Origin: Hemibagrus wyckioides
Lineage: Eukaryota; Chordata; Actinopteri; Siluriformes; Bagridae
Direction: 5' to 3'
DNA length: 64,000 bases
Assembly: GCF_019097595.1 (NCBI RefSeq)
Contig: NC_080717.1
Span: 19,724,336-19,788,335 of the forward strand
A program made the position numbers and the translations under genes. Positions 25,300 to 38,035 of this stretch are shown piece after piece. The notes beneath the pieces were generated by a model. That model did not search any database. It was not told the origin of the DNA and was given only the letters and a program-made list of their open reading frames with translations. The first letter of the stretch is position 1; the number at the start of each line of letters is the position of its first letter.

Positions 25300-26391
25300 T
25301 TCATTTTTATTTTCTTTATTACTGTTACTTTTCAAAGACTTTCCAAAGAACCTTGTGCTCAAAATGTGCTGTTGATATGTCAGGTGTGTACAGTGTTTGA
25401 TCAAAACAAAAAACAGGAAATAACCCCTTGAAGCCAATACATGTATACATGTAATGATACTTGCATCTAAATGTAGTCTTGGCATGGCACCTTTGGTGGC
25501 AGACCACCCATCTTTTCAGTCAGCAAAATGTAGGAACTTTTTGCTGCAAGCGCAATACATGACATTCCCTCGACCCTGCTTGAAAGATGAGCTGGTATGC
25601 TTTTGGATCATAATCCTGTCTTTCTCCACACTTTGGCCTTTCCATCTCTTTAGTAGAGCTTAATACGGGGTTCCAGATCTTTTTAATCATTTCAGTATTT
25701 CTTTGCTAATTCTTCTCCTTCTGATTCTTACTGCTGATGCATGATTTGCATCCTGTGGTATGGCCTCTCAGTGTCTTCTTTGAACAGTGGCTTGTGATAC
25801 CATCACCCCTGCTATGTGGAGGTTGTTGGTGATGTCATTCACTGTTGTTTTGGAGTTATTTTTCACAGCTATTACAATTTTTCTGTCATCAACTGCTGTT
25901 GTGTTCCTTGGCTGACCTGTTTGATGTCTGGTTGTTAGTACACCAGTGGTTTCTTTCTTTTTCAGGACATCCAAATTGTTGTGTGGGCTATGCCCAATGC
26001 TTTTGCAATTCTCTTTTCTCAGGTTCAAAATAGCTTACTTTACTCACATTGACAACTGTCTGGTCTTTGTGTTGGTTTATCCTTTTTGACAACAAATGCT
26101 GTCATAACAGGCAAAACCGATGGCTCAAACCAAGAGCAGACTTTCAGAGCTATTAACTGTTTAAACAAGCAATCTAACAGGGCACACCTGGTCCATAAGA
26201 CACAGCTCAGTCACATTTAATATTTTTGATCACTTGAAAAAATGGGTGAGTTGTGATGGTCTAAGTCATTTAACAATGTAAATATCAGGAAATAAAGACT
26301 AAAATTTATCTCATCTTCAACCAAACCAAAATCTCCCTCAATGTATAGCAAAAGCAAAATTGACCTTGTTGCTCCAATATTTTTGGCAGGG
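25300..26391 (-). mobile_element. Degenerate Tc1/mariner element, 3' part decayed
   Basis: On the minus strand the element begins near 26391 with CCCTGCCAAAAATATTGGAG, resembling a Tc1 lineage terminus (CCTCCAAAAATATTGGAAC type). An untranslated leader and a decayed transposase follow. The right-hand end is well recognisable; the left end beyond about 25500 is blurred and no matching terminal repeat was found, so the left boundary is approximate. Confidence 0.65.
25500..26060 (-). pseudogene. Tc1-type transposase pseudogene, N-terminal half
   Basis: A relic of a cut-and-paste transposase. The longest surviving frame (25768-26028) contains GQPRNTTAVDDRKIV, NNSKTTVNDITNNLH and VMVSQATVQRRH. 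These correspond to the GRPRKT AT-hook-like linker and the second helix-turn-helix of the paired-like DNA-binding domain. The next part toward 25500 is recognisable only in broken frames (GCK..ISSKN linker, then a SDGKAKVW-like block). No intact catalytic triad remains. It differs in sequence from the copy at 44697, so it is a separate lineage. Confidence 0.65.
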
Positions 26392-27562
26392 ACAATGTGT
26401 AAATCTATCAGGAAAAAGAAATCCACACTATGGACAAGGACCACAACAACCATGTGGGGCAGTAACCAAAACATCAAGGAGTAATCATGGCCTCAGGGCA
26501 GAGGCACAACCAAACACTAGTGGCTGGAAGGCAATGAGTGCCGCAGTCCTCAATGGATGGAGGCTCATCAGAAGAGGAATAAAAGAGATGCTCACTGGAG
26601 GAGAAGGGAGAAAAGATGCCAGAAGCACAGCAATCTTGTGAAACCGTGCAGTAATCCTTTTTCTCTCACGTCCTCATGACAGATTCCCTGCAAGACAACT
26701 GCCCTCCAGCTCAGCGATACAGTCTCCCCAGCCACAGAAACCACCAGTGCTACAGCATTTCAAGCTGTCAATCCAAAAGCATCCACCATCAGCTACCACT
26801 GTTGCATGTTTCACTTTTCACAATTAAGGTAAACAATTTCCTCCTTTGGGGTTCAACTGCCTACATCAAAAAGTGTGTGTGTTTTCTGTTCATGCTCTAA
26901 CATTCCACATCACAAGGAATATAATGAAGGTTATTGTAGTGGGACACTGTAGAGTATTACCATTATTCTTGCTTAGAAACCTGAGAAATTAATTTGGCAG
27001 TAGTTGTTGCTGGTAGTCTACATATTCCTTTATTATATTATATTAACCAAAAAATAAGCCTACATTCACACTGACAGCAAACATGTTGCTGATGTCATTT
27101 GTGGTTTGTCTTTTGTGGGTGTGTAATGACCTCTACTGTTGTTGCTTATGAGCTTACAGTACACTGTCCTGCACTTTTAGTTCTTATGAGAAACAGTACA
27201 GGGTTGCCAGGTCTCAAAAACCCACACAAACAGACCTGAGCTTAAAAAGATTGAAAAGTTGAGAGGGGAGATGTATTTTTTTCTTTTTTCTTTTTTTCAG
27301 TGTGTGGGTTTTCGAAGTTCACTGTGGTGTGCAGACATTTATGATTTGTAATAACAGCAATATGCCATTTTATCATCATAAATCCTCCATAAACCCCACT
27401 TTCCCGTTCTCAATCTTTGCCAAACATCTTACAACAAAAATGAATGGTACAGAACTTACTGTAGATAAACTCACCCAAAGACTTGCTTTTTCACCCACAA
27501 CCCTGTTCCAAGCCTAGCCCAATTTGGCATGAAAAGCCTGACCCTTGCATCATGACCCCTGG

Positions 27563-27564
<2 letters not shown>
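26392..27564. other. Noncoding, nothing recognised
   Basis: The segment at 26400-26660 is purine-rich and less AT-rich, with a 93-codon frame crossing it and no domain similarity. The rest is ordinary AT-rich DNA. Confidence 0.5.

Positions 27565-27602
<38 letters not shown>
27565..27602. repeat. (AT)n microsatellite
   Basis: Perfect AT run abutting (AG)n; first component of a compound array. Confidence 0.95.

Positions 27603-27652
<50 letters not shown>
27603..27652. repeat. (GA)n microsatellite
   Basis: Roughly 25 perfect GA units directly joined to the preceding AT run. Confidence 0.95.
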
Positions 27653-27654
<2 letters not shown>

Positions 27655-27774
27655 ATTACCATGTTGATGTAAATCAACCCAATTATTGAGGTTAGCTCTC
27701 TCTTTCTCTCTCTATATATATACACACACACATATATATGTATGTATGTATATCAACCAAATTATTGAGGTTAG

Positions 27775-27860
<86 letters not shown>

Positions 27861-27897
27861 CTATCCTCAATAATTAGGTTGATTTACATGTTACTTC
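27651..27897. repeat. Compound repeat: three copies of one motif around microsatellites
   Basis: A motif of the form AATCAACC-N-AATTATTGAGG-W-TAGC occurs at 27672-27695 (plus), at 27752-27774 (plus, followed by CCTATATAT), and inverted at 27859-27886 (AGGGCTATCCTCAATAATTA). The second and third copies face each other across (AT)n. The first is bounded by GAGAG on its left and CTCTC on its right. Simple tracts separating the copies are (CT)n, (TA)n, (CA)n and (TATG)n. Confidence 0.85.
27777..27857. repeat. (AT)n microsatellite at the centre of an inverted repeat
   Basis: About 80 bp of perfect AT flanked by TAGCCCTATAT on the left and ATATAGGGCTA on the right, giving a large perfect-stem palindrome. 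Confidence 0.95.
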
Positions 27898-29024
27898 AGT
27901 CTCAGATTAGCGAAATTAGCTTACTGTACTAGAAGCACAAATGATCATAATCATATGGCATCACTGTTATGTTTTTATTCCATTTTTGCCATTTAGTTGT
28001 AAAAGTGAACTGACTTGAGGAAAAAAAGTTTAAAGTTAGAGATTGGTCTGAGAAATCATTCAGCCAAATCAGTTGGATTTGTTGCTTTACTGTGTTATAC
28101 TTAATAGGCATGGAATTGAGAAATTCTTAATTTTAAATGCTGCTTGTTGCACTTTGTCGCTTGGTGCTTAGCTGAAATCCTGGCTCTATGCCACACATGT
28201 GCATACAAAATAAACAGATGCCTGTCATGTTGTTACTTGCTAATATGAATGTAGCATATGGGGAAGAACACTTTTCCTAACTTTTTGTGTGATTCAGTGT
28301 CATTGCATGCTCACCCAGGCTGTTTGTTAATTCTAAATATTAAAAGGGTCAGATAGTATTCTTGCATTGGATATGTTGCTTCAGAAACTTGAAAGCTATT
28401 ATGGTAAGTGTAGGTCAATGACTCTTATAGAACGATGTCTTTGCCCTCTTAATTCTGGTTGAACCATAAAAATCCTGACCCTTGTGTGCATAAACGTTGC
28501 GTCCTGCCTGTGCTTTTCCACCACGGCCTATAATTTGAAGTGATTTCGTTGGCAAACAACCTCATCAAAAGTGACCTAAAGTGACATACAGATTCCAACC
28601 AAGTTAGCATATAGCAAAGCAGTTAAGGGTTAGCACCTTGTTTAAAGTAAAATGGCTTGAGAGCCATGATTAGATTCTGTATGTTGACATTTTTTCTTTT
28701 GGAAATAAGAAAAAAATAATGGCATGCATGAGTTCTTGACTGATTTAAACAACAGGTAATAGCATTTAAGATATTAAGTGTAAACAAACAAGGTAGTTGA
28801 TTAACTAGCTAATTACTAGCTAAATACAGAGAAAAGAGATTAACAAAAAAGGGTTTCTTCAACTGTGGAGGATTTCCCACTGCTTCATTACTTAACAGTG
28901 ACTATATTCTTATTTAGATTCCATGTGTTTTTAGAGTTTATCCTGCACCCCTGTGAGCCAGGTTTAACAGTCAGCAATGATAATGACACTTCTATGTGCT
29001 AGATAAAATTATATAACTTGCTCT
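27898..29024. other. Noncoding, nothing recognised
   Basis: AT-rich unique DNA with only short open frames. Confidence 0.55.
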
Positions 29025-29272
29025 TAGGGCACTGGTGTCTTAAGTTGTTAAGGCTCTGGGTTGTTGATTGAAGGGTCTGGGTTCAAGCTCCAGTACTGCC
29101 AAGCTGCCACTGCTGGGCTCTTGAGCAAGGCCCCAACCCTCTCTGCTCTAGGGGTGCTGTATCATAGCTGCCCCTGTGCTCTGACCCCAACATTGGGATG
29201 TGCAAACAAATGAATTCCACTGTGCTGTAATGTATGTGTGGCAATAATAAAGGCTTCTGTTTCTTCTTCTTG
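29025..29272 (+). repeat. tRNA-derived SINE, nearly full length
   Basis: The head contains the promoter-like B-box string GGGTTCAAGCTCC about 50 bases after the start. Highly recognisable body blocks follow: GCCAAGCTGCCACTGCTGGG, CTTGAGCAAGGCCCCAACCC, TCTGCTCTAGGGGTGCTGTA and CAAATGAATTCCACTGTGCT. It ends in GGCAATAATAAAGGCTTCTG plus a short TTC repeat. I recognise this as a SINE abundant in otophysan fishes. It would be transcribed by RNA polymerase III and mobilised by a partner LINE. The conserved blocks suggest a relatively young copy. Confidence 0.75.
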
Positions 29273-31614
29273 AACTGATGCAGCCCCAGTGGTGTAAACG
29301 TGATCTTAATCAGGGGTAGCAAGATATTCCAGCACTGAACAATTAAAAATACTCCTCTGAATAGAGTCCCTGTTACTTATCCACAAATTAAAATGAATAC
29401 ACACTATTTTTTTCCATTAAGGGATGGTTGGAAAAAGGTAATAGAGTGCAGAAAGACACACAGCCAAGAATACACCAACAATCATGTTTACTGCTAACAA
29501 GCTGCTACTATAGAGGCCCCAAGGGTGAGACATATGCATTCTACCGAGCATGTAATTGGGCGAATACAAGACTAGTACATGATGACTCATCAAAAATATT
29601 TTTAATATTTAATTTCATTATTTGTGATGCACTTTGAAAATTCTAATCTTATAAGATAAGAAGAACTTCCAAACAGTTTTTGGTAATTTTCCCCCCAGAT
29701 ACTCTGTCTTGTACTTGGTGTCTATAATATGAGAAATATTGTACAAAAATCTCAGAAACACCTATCTGATTTCAGGGACAATTTAAGGGCATCAACAGTG
29801 GCATCTCTTTGGCAGCCCTGAAATTTGAGCTGACAACCTCCAGTAGCACACATCACAGCAACACATCCTTACCTGCTGAGCTTCCACTGTCTCATCTTAG
29901 TGATTCCACACAATACGTTCATTTGGCACTCAGAATTAGCCTGGTGAATTTTGACTTTGGTTGCTGGCTGAGTAAGTGACTCCCAATCACAGAGGTTCTT
30001 GCCAGGAAAATGTATTATTTGCCCTCGTTTGATGGCAGTCTTCACAATGATTGCTGAGTGACTCATCGTTTTGAAGGAAACTGCTATCTTTTTTCATCCA
30101 ACAGTGTTGTAACTACAGAAGAAAGTCACAAAATGTCATAAGAAAAACATACAATGTTTAAACATTTGCTTTTAAAAAGCAAGTGACTTCATGATGAAAA
30201 TGGTCACTGAGTGGATAAACTGCTCTGGTGTAATAATGTATATGTAGCTGTAAATCTGCATGGCTAACAGCTGCAACAGAACAAGTCATGTAAAAAAGGA
30301 CACTGTAAAATAGAATGTGCAGCCATTATTTAATGGTTGGGCTAGAGACAGTTTTGCATTTATTCAGATTATTTGCAAGTCTCTTATGTTTCATTGGTGA
30401 CATGACATTTTTATTTCTGCTACTCCAGTAAAGGTAAGATTTATTATTAGATTGTGCTCCATGGTAAGAATTTCAGCTGTAATAGAACAGCTTTTATTTG
30501 TACAAAAACCTAGTCATCCACATGTATTTGCTTTTTCATTAATCTGCAAGAATGTTATTTACTATTATAGGGTCATTTTTTGTCTGTGTGGTGCCAGTGA
30601 AAGGTGCTTTAATTAGCATTCAATTGGAAAATGAGGTTTGATGTAATAGACCACATAGCTTACAAGACAAGTGTCAAAGAAAAATTAAATTAATATAAAT
30701 GACATTTTGAGAGTTGCTGGAGCTGACCTTGCCTGAGTTTGTTTCATCCAGATTTTTTTTTTTTTATCCAAAATTTTCTTTTTTTTTTTTTTTTAGTAAA
30801 TATCTTCAATATATATTCAGGTGTCTTATAAGAGATCTTTCCCACATTGTTTCTATGTTTTGAAACTTTCAATGGATGTAATATTTGTCTCATGCTCAGA
30901 ACTAAATGGGTTTTGGAGCAGTTTGGCTGAGTTTGGATGACTTCTGAACAGGTCTTTCACAGGGCTGCAAAGGCAGAGCATCTCTTCTCAGTGGGACAGT
31001 CCTAGCAGGAGGTAGTTCTTGCCTTTTTTTTTTTAATCCTGTCTTCCCTGAAGGGGAGACTTTCCCACTTTCCCAGTGAAATATCTGGCTCTTGTTTGTT
31101 TCACTGGAAGCACCAAATTCTTAGGGATCCAAGTGAAACTATGAAAGAAAAAAAAATCCAATAGAAAAATGTACCTCTTGTTTAGAACATGGTTGAATTT
31201 ACAGTCATTCACTTTTAGGAAACATTTACTGACTTTTGATATTTAATGACTTCTTCTTCTTTTAAACTGTTATTGATTAGGTCATTGCAATAAATAAGAC
31301 AATATAAATAAGAGGTGGCTGTGTGTTGTTTTGTGCAATGATTCACATTAAATTCAATTAAATTTAATTAGATTCATGTGTGACAAGCACCACAATCTCT
31401 GTATGAGATATTTTTTTAAACTTTATCAGTTGACTAAAGGGTAAATAAAATGTAAAATCATACATGTATAAAAATTATGCTAAAACTGTTTCCTTTCTTA
31501 ATAAGCTGCTTTTCGATTAACAATTTGCATAAATTATCACATAGTCATTTACATAAATGAGTAATTGGCCATAAAAGTGTTGCTTGGGTCCCATGAAGTG
31601 CAACATAAAATTAT
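29273..31614. other. Noncoding, nothing recognised
   Basis: Unique AT-rich DNA; poly-T runs at 30752-30765 and 30779-30795, another near 31024. No supported gene. Confidence 0.55.
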
Positions 31615-31880
31615 TTTCCCTATCATCATGAGATGGCAAGTTTGAATCCCAATCTGTGGTTGAGAGCCAGGGGAGAAAAATTGGCCATGCTATCTGGGCA
31701 GAAGGGGTGGTATGATTTCTTTTTCTGTTAGATCCAGCAACACTAGTCGTCTAGTCAACAGAGGCATGTATGCAAAAGAGGACAGACAGCACTTCCTCTG
31801 AGTGTGTTGTGCTGCACCATGAGGCAGCAGTTCAGAAGGTTAGAAGTTATATGACAAGTAAGAACTGACTGTATGGTGTG
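31615..31880 (+). repeat. tRNA-derived SINE, second type, diverged
   Basis: A B-box-like GCAAGTTTGAATCCC is followed by the blocks GAGAGCCAGGGGAGAAAAAT, TTGGCCATGCTATCTGGGCA, GAGGACAGACAGCACTTCCT, CTGAGTGTGTTGTGCTGC and TGAGGCAGCAGTTC. The order and wording match a SINE family I know from catfish-like genomes. Distinct from the type at 29025. Confidence 0.6.
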
Positions 31881-33217
31881 TATATACAAGTGACCAAATT
31901 AGGGAGCAAAATAGAGGAATATAGATTTTGATGAATTTTTACACTAGAGGTGTTTCAGACATTAAAGGCACATATTGGCATTCTTTTGTACTGCAGTAAT
32001 ATGCTTGGATCCATTTGCTGTGTAAATCAGTATGAGCCAGCACATTTCTCAGACTATATGATTTTTTTGAACTGACTATCCAGCCTTCAACTTTTGTAGT
32101 CGAGTATATACGAATAACCCTTCCTCAGACTTAAAATCTACATTTAATTGAGTTTGACATTTGTGAGGTTATTATTGATTTCCCTGCAAAACATAATGCA
32201 AATGGAACAAAAAGTTGCCTTTTTGTTCCAAAACAAAGCATGGTGTGTATATATATATATATCTGACAGGTTAACAAGCATTAAAAAATAAGCTGCCACT
32301 TTTTGACAGTTGCCTTGAAACCACACTACCCCACTCATTGAAATGCCACCACTCAGATCATAGAAAGAAGGTCGAGGAGATAGCATTGGCAGAGACACTG
32401 ACAGGATCTATAGAGTAATTGTTTATTTTTAATGACGTTCACGTATCACGTTATGTTTTAGACAAATGATGTACATTGAAAGATTGTGCATTGTTATTTT
32501 ATTTTGACAGAATAACATCACTTCAATCCTTTGTCCAACCTTTCTCCATACACTCACTATTCTGGGTGAACATCACAATTCTGCTCAGTTGTTCACTTTG
32601 GTCATCATTAATTAAGACTGCCTTGGCTTTTGGACCTCACTGGCACTAGGGATTTTGATGGGTTGTGAAGAGCTCATAGAGTCTGGCTCACAGCCCAGTT
32701 TTTTTTTTCTCCCATTGGTCATCTGCAGTGTTTGATGCATGACAATTTAAATCCCCTCTTCTAATTAAATGCGATCTGCACTTGAGCTAAATGACATTTT
32801 TACAGAAGGCTATCAGGTACCTTGAAGACAAGGTGACATTCTGCATTCCATTATACCGGATTAGAACAGGTGAGGGGACGCTGATATAGTGGGCCCTTCA
32901 GCAAAATCTCCTTTTTTTAAACTTTTTAAAATCATCAGTGGAGATGTGCAGTCAGCTTGGAGGAATCAAAGGGATTTGGGGCTTAATTCACAGCTTAGTC
33001 ACTACATCCCCCATGTCAGCACAATGCAAAGTTCAGCAGTAAATCATTAATAAAATAATGTCATCACTGCACCTTGCAGGGTTCGGTGAGTACAAAGAAT
33101 TCTAATTTGTGGTCAGTGCCCGAGCTTTCCTTGATGTACGTTTTTGACCTTTTTAGTATTTGTGCATGCAGAATAAGGGGTTTGGCCAAAAATCCAATTA
33201 ACTTTGTGATAGAGCTA
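31881..33217. other. Noncoding; candidate conserved block at 32705-32935
   Basis: No gene. The sub-block at 32705-32935 is of balanced composition, contains CTAATTAAATG and CAATTTAAATC, and has no repeat character. Such features are common in vertebrate conserved noncoding enhancers, but conservation cannot be measured here. Confidence 0.4.
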
Positions 33218-34090
33218 CAGTGCCCTACAAAATTATTGGCACCCTTCATTACAAGGAACAAAAATAACTATCGCACGCATAAAATCTAACAAATGATATT
33301 TTGTCTACAGTCATATAGGGATGCTGCATAGTTTTATCTAAACATATTTTTACACAAACTAAAAATGTTTTCTTTGTTGTATTTCTCCTATAAGAAATTC
33401 TCGTTGCTTTCACAATTATCGGTGGCCTTGCAAATAATATTTATTGAATCCCCTTGGTGAGATTAATAGCACTGAGCCTCCTTCTATTGTATCTAACAGG
33501 TAGGGATCTTGGACCATGTCTCTATTCAGCACACTTAAAGCTCTTTTATAATCCCTGAAAGGATCCTTAAACAATTACACATGTGAACAGTCATCTTTAA
33601 ATCAGGCCACAGGGGCCTGGTAGAGTTGATACTGATATGATTATTGCAAAATCTTGATTTTGTCCCCTTTTGAATGATTTTTTGCAATATCGTCTTGTTG
33701 CAAGACCACGTTTTAACTGGAATCTTTTTGAGCTGAAATATATCATGGCACTCCATGACACCACATTCCCAAGATTCCATGAGCATTATCACAATGTTTG
33801 GGGGGAAGAAAGGAGATACCCATATACCTTTTTTTTTTTTTTTTGGCTGTTTTGAGTCTGGTGATACTGAGGATCTTAGGAAGTACCAATTTCAGTTTTG
33901 GTTTGCTTAAAGCCCTAATTCTTGGAATGTTCCAAACATTTCCAGGCTTAAGTGTTACTTGCGTATTTAAATAGCTTGTCCTGAAAGGAACAATTGAATT
34001 ATTTAATCTTCTTTTGCAAAAATATCTGGTAGGCACTCTTTAGGGCAGATATTCATGTATTTTAGTGAGGCCTCAAAGTATCAGCAGTTC
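33218..34090 (-). mobile_element. Degenerate Tc1-like element
   Basis: The left terminus reads CAGTGCCCTACAAAATTATT then GGCACCCTT, matching the CAGTGCCCT..ATTGGCACCC end of a fish Tc1 lineage. A second internal CACAATTATCGGTGGCC repeat lies near 33411-33427. The region up to about 33800, read on the minus strand, resembles the 3' part of a transposase gene with many stops and frame changes. No right terminus was identified. A T run near 33831-33844 interrupts it. Confidence 0.5.
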
Positions 34091-34098
34091 AGTTATTT

Positions 34099-34137
34099 AT
34101 AAAAAAAAATAAATAAATAAATAAAATAAATAAAACA
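34099..34137. repeat. (AAAT)n A-rich microsatellite
   Basis: Imperfect AAAT/AAATA run; may be a retroposon tail but no body is evident. Confidence 0.8.
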
Positions 34138-37100
34138 TAAAGTAAGCAGTGCATGGAAATTCTGCCTACTCTTATTTGGAAAAACAGCTATATGGCAATA
34201 TGCAGTTTGCAGAATAAGAATTTGTGGAGAGTACTCATGAGAGCTATTTTTGTGGGCCTGTGATGTAGTTGCCTTGAGATAAAGATTTCAGTGGACATTA
34301 AGTGTTAGCAGGTTGATTGATTTTTCTTGAGTTAGAAGTGTTTGAGGTGGGGGTTTTCAGTAGTGTCTAGACCCCTACCTTTAAACCCGAGCACTTTCCT
34401 TGACTTTTCTTCAAACCTGAAAGAAACCAGAGGATGGAGGTGAACTAAAGATATTGCAATACAATGCAAAATAAAAACAACCCATTGTTTTAAAATAAAA
34501 AATATGAAGATATATATAGAACATCAAATAGAAAGATATAACAAGATTTCATTCAAATAAAAAGTTTTATTTTCAGTTTTAAGGGTCAAGAACACTATCT
34601 ACAGTATTGCTGTGAGTTGCATCAGTGATTTGATATGCCTCATTATTTATTTTATTTAGAAATTCTTAAATACCTAAATTAATTGCCTGTGGAATTTAAT
34701 GTGGCCACAAGATATGATGAAGATCATGATATAGTAGTATGTAAAGCTTTTTTTCTATACTTTTAATTGTATTTCTTTCTTTTTTTTTCTAATAAAATAA
34801 TGTCAGTTTTTTTGTTAATTCAGTGTGTACTTTTGTAAAGAAAACTTTTCCTATGATGTACTTTAAACAATAAAAAAAGGTTGAATTTATTAATAGTATC
34901 ATGTTTATGCAATTCTGTAAACAAGTAATTGCAACATACAGACTGATTGCCTTTGATTGATTTTGATATACAATTGGAGTTTTATATAGCAAACACTGAG
35001 AGACAGTGATACGAACACTTAAATGTACCAATGCTGTCATAATCACCATTGTCCAATCTGAATATGAGTGGACCTGAACTAACTGTAGTATAAATGTAAT
35101 TATGATTGCATAATTAAATGGCATTCCATTGCTTTTTGGAATGTATTTCAAGACCAAACCATAAATTTCAGTGTGATGTTTTGTGATTTCGTAAAACAGT
35201 GCTGCTTCTCCTCACTTAAGCTAATATCATGCAAGAAAATTAAGCTTCATGGTCTAAATTGTGCAAAACTGAAATATGTCTTTTATCTTTCTTTTTTTTT
35301 TTTTCTCATGTAATTATCTGGGTAGTCCATAATTATGTTCAAGGTCTAAATACTATTGTGCAGAATTTTGGTATTAACTTCTAAGTACATGTGCATAACT
35401 AAACTCTTTATATGGCCCTTAGCAATTATGTATTACATAGCATTCATATAATTTATTGTATAATCTTATATCTTTTCATGCTTATGTTTGGCTAAATGTA
35501 TCATGTTTCTTGCACCTTTTCAAATTCCTGCACAACCTTAGCAAGAGTTATCGCCTAACATGGTGCCACATTCACAGTCATTGCTGATTTAGGGGTGGCA
35601 ATACCATTAGCACATTTGCCAGCCTTGGAACAGAAAAAAGCAGCAGTGCGCCGCCAGCACAGGCAGCAGGGAAGATCAATGAAGGACAAGGCCCTTTGGT
35701 AGCATTAGGCTGTGAAGCACATTCTAGCTTGCAGCACTTGTTATATGAGCTCTATTCAGTTAGCTTTGGGGATATAAGGAAAACATTTAGCCATATAATG
35801 TATACCAACCAGGGTTGATGGTGGTAGTTCATGGAGTGCTGAAGACCGTTTCTCCAGCTGGTGATGTTTCTTTGGGGACCATCTTTCAGGATCTGGAGTT
35901 TCTCAGGGTTGCAGTTGAGTCCAGAACAGCCTCAGACACTACTTTGTGATAAGAGCCCATTCTAAAGCTTTTGCTTTTATATTAAATATAAAAATATAAA
36001 AATATTTTGTTTTTTGTCCTGGAAATTGGCAATGAATTTTTCTATGCATTCAAATGGGTTGTGGAAGCCCATTAATAGCAGGCTATTCACGCAACAAGGA
36101 TTTGTTATGAAAGAGGAATGTTTGCTGGAGGGCAAAATTCTTATTTTTAAAAGACAAAATACACATGGCAATCTCTGTCTATGCAACATGGCCTTAAGTT
36201 CATAGCTATTTATATGACCCGGTATATTTTAAAAGATGTGAAGATTAGTAGTAGAGTGAATATTCTTTTTTTTTTTTTCTTCTTCCATTTAAAATCAATT
36301 GAATAACCCTTGCTTGTATGAATTTCTTACATTTTGTATGAGAACAGATTTGATAAATTTCTGATTTGGTACCTCTGTGTAATACTTTAAGGTCTCAAGC
36401 TTCTTGCTAAATCAAACCTTATGTTAAAGCAAAAGGAGTCTGTGCATTTGCTGCCACTTCTTATCCTTACACATGAGATTAGGATGTTAGATTCCATGTA
36501 TATCTTAATGACATATCACTTTTGTAAACATGCATTTTAATTGCTTATGATTTCAGCTTTGTTTATTATAACTCTACCTGCTTAATGCATACCTTTATTA
36601 TTTTATCTGTCTTAAATGAAGAAGTCATATGAAGCATTGTGGTGGATTCATTATTGGCTTTTTGGTACAGAGAACCACCATATATCATTAAATGTTACGC
36701 TTCATAAAATCCTCAAATCTTTTTGAGTGACGAGGGATTTAAAAAAATGTTGCTATTTGACAGATTTATATGGTCACTTTTCCTAGATGTTCTGCAAACA
36801 TGGGGCAGCATGCTCCCTGCCCCCTTTAGCTTCACTGAGTTATTAATGCACCTAGTGCTCAAAAATATACTGCCTGATGCTTGAGGGAGTAGGTCTAGAC
36901 AGGACAGTTATTGACATTGTTGCCACAACATGACTGTGGATTTTACACCAAACTGATATAATTTAAAAAATATTCCTTAGCTCCTCTGAGATCATATGGA
37001 TAGCAAATTATGTTCAAGTCTAATAAAGGCAAAGTGTAAGTGCCTGAATATTTGGCATATTTTCAGCTCTTTTGTGTGGTTTCTGACATGTATTTGGGCT

Positions 37101-38035
37101 GAAAATCTAGCTGGAATCTGGCAACCCCTGCTAATATTTGCTCTTCTGTGTCTGTCTCGTTGGCAACAGAAAACAAACCTGTAATACTGAGTACAATTCA
37201 ACAAAGATACATCAAAATCTGTCTAAATGAGCTGCTAGACTGTATGCTGGATGATTGTTTTGTTGACTCTCAGCTACATTTTACGGGGTTTCTCTCAAAA
37301 CTCACTATAGCATAAGTCAAGCATGGTAGCCTCTCAATTTTTGTCTAAGGCTATATTGTTATTGATGTCACTTTCTCCAAAATCTATGTGCACACTTTAC
37401 ATACTCTAACAAGAACATCAATTAATTTTACACATGCATGACCATAATAGAACAATTCCCATTGAATGTAAAGTGAGAGTGAATCACTTCATGTTCAAGA
37501 TGTGATAATGTCAAGTTCGTACTAACAGCTAAGAGAAAGAGAATTCTACTTTACATACTAACCTTGGCTACTGGGCCTGTCCTTTTAATGACAGCATAAT
37601 TCAGCGTTCACCTTGGGAGGCTGCCATAGATTTTAGTTTATGAGATCACTGGAGTAACCTCAATCATTCAAGTGCACATGCGTCTTTGCTTCAGTGCTTC
37701 CTATCTCCACTCTCTCTGAAATGTTGGTACCATTGATCTGCAATTTTTTTTTTACCCTTTTTCTCACTGAATTTCTATTTCTGGTTCACAGAAAATTACT
37801 CACAGTGTCTTAAACATTATTCATTTTGTACTCGCACTTGGATATCTTATTACTATTTTTCTTTGATCGTTACATTTTCATTTTGTTACATTACATTGAT
37901 ATTGTTAAATGAGACATAAAAACATCTCTAAACCCATCTATGAACTTATTAGCCCCTTGTTATTTTGTTTATAACTCTTTAATTTGTCAACAAATTCCCA
38001 CATTTCTATATGTTTAACATTTACCGTTGTCTGTA
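34138..38035. other. Noncoding, no gene seen
   Basis: A 122-codon minus frame at 34789-35157 begins at a non-ATG codon and is AT-driven. The block 35570-35740 contains GTGCGCCGCCAGCACAGGCA, the most GC-rich short stretch of this region, and is a candidate conserved element. Nothing else is recognised. Confidence 0.5.

Noticed and set aside
29025..29100. tRNA gene
   Set aside because: The B-box belongs to a SINE head; the sequence cannot be folded into a full cloverleaf with a paired acceptor stem and is followed by a SINE body.
34789..35157. 122-codon minus-strand hydrophobic frame
   Set aside because: Begins at a TTG rather than ATG, is AT-driven, and shows no domain or splice context.
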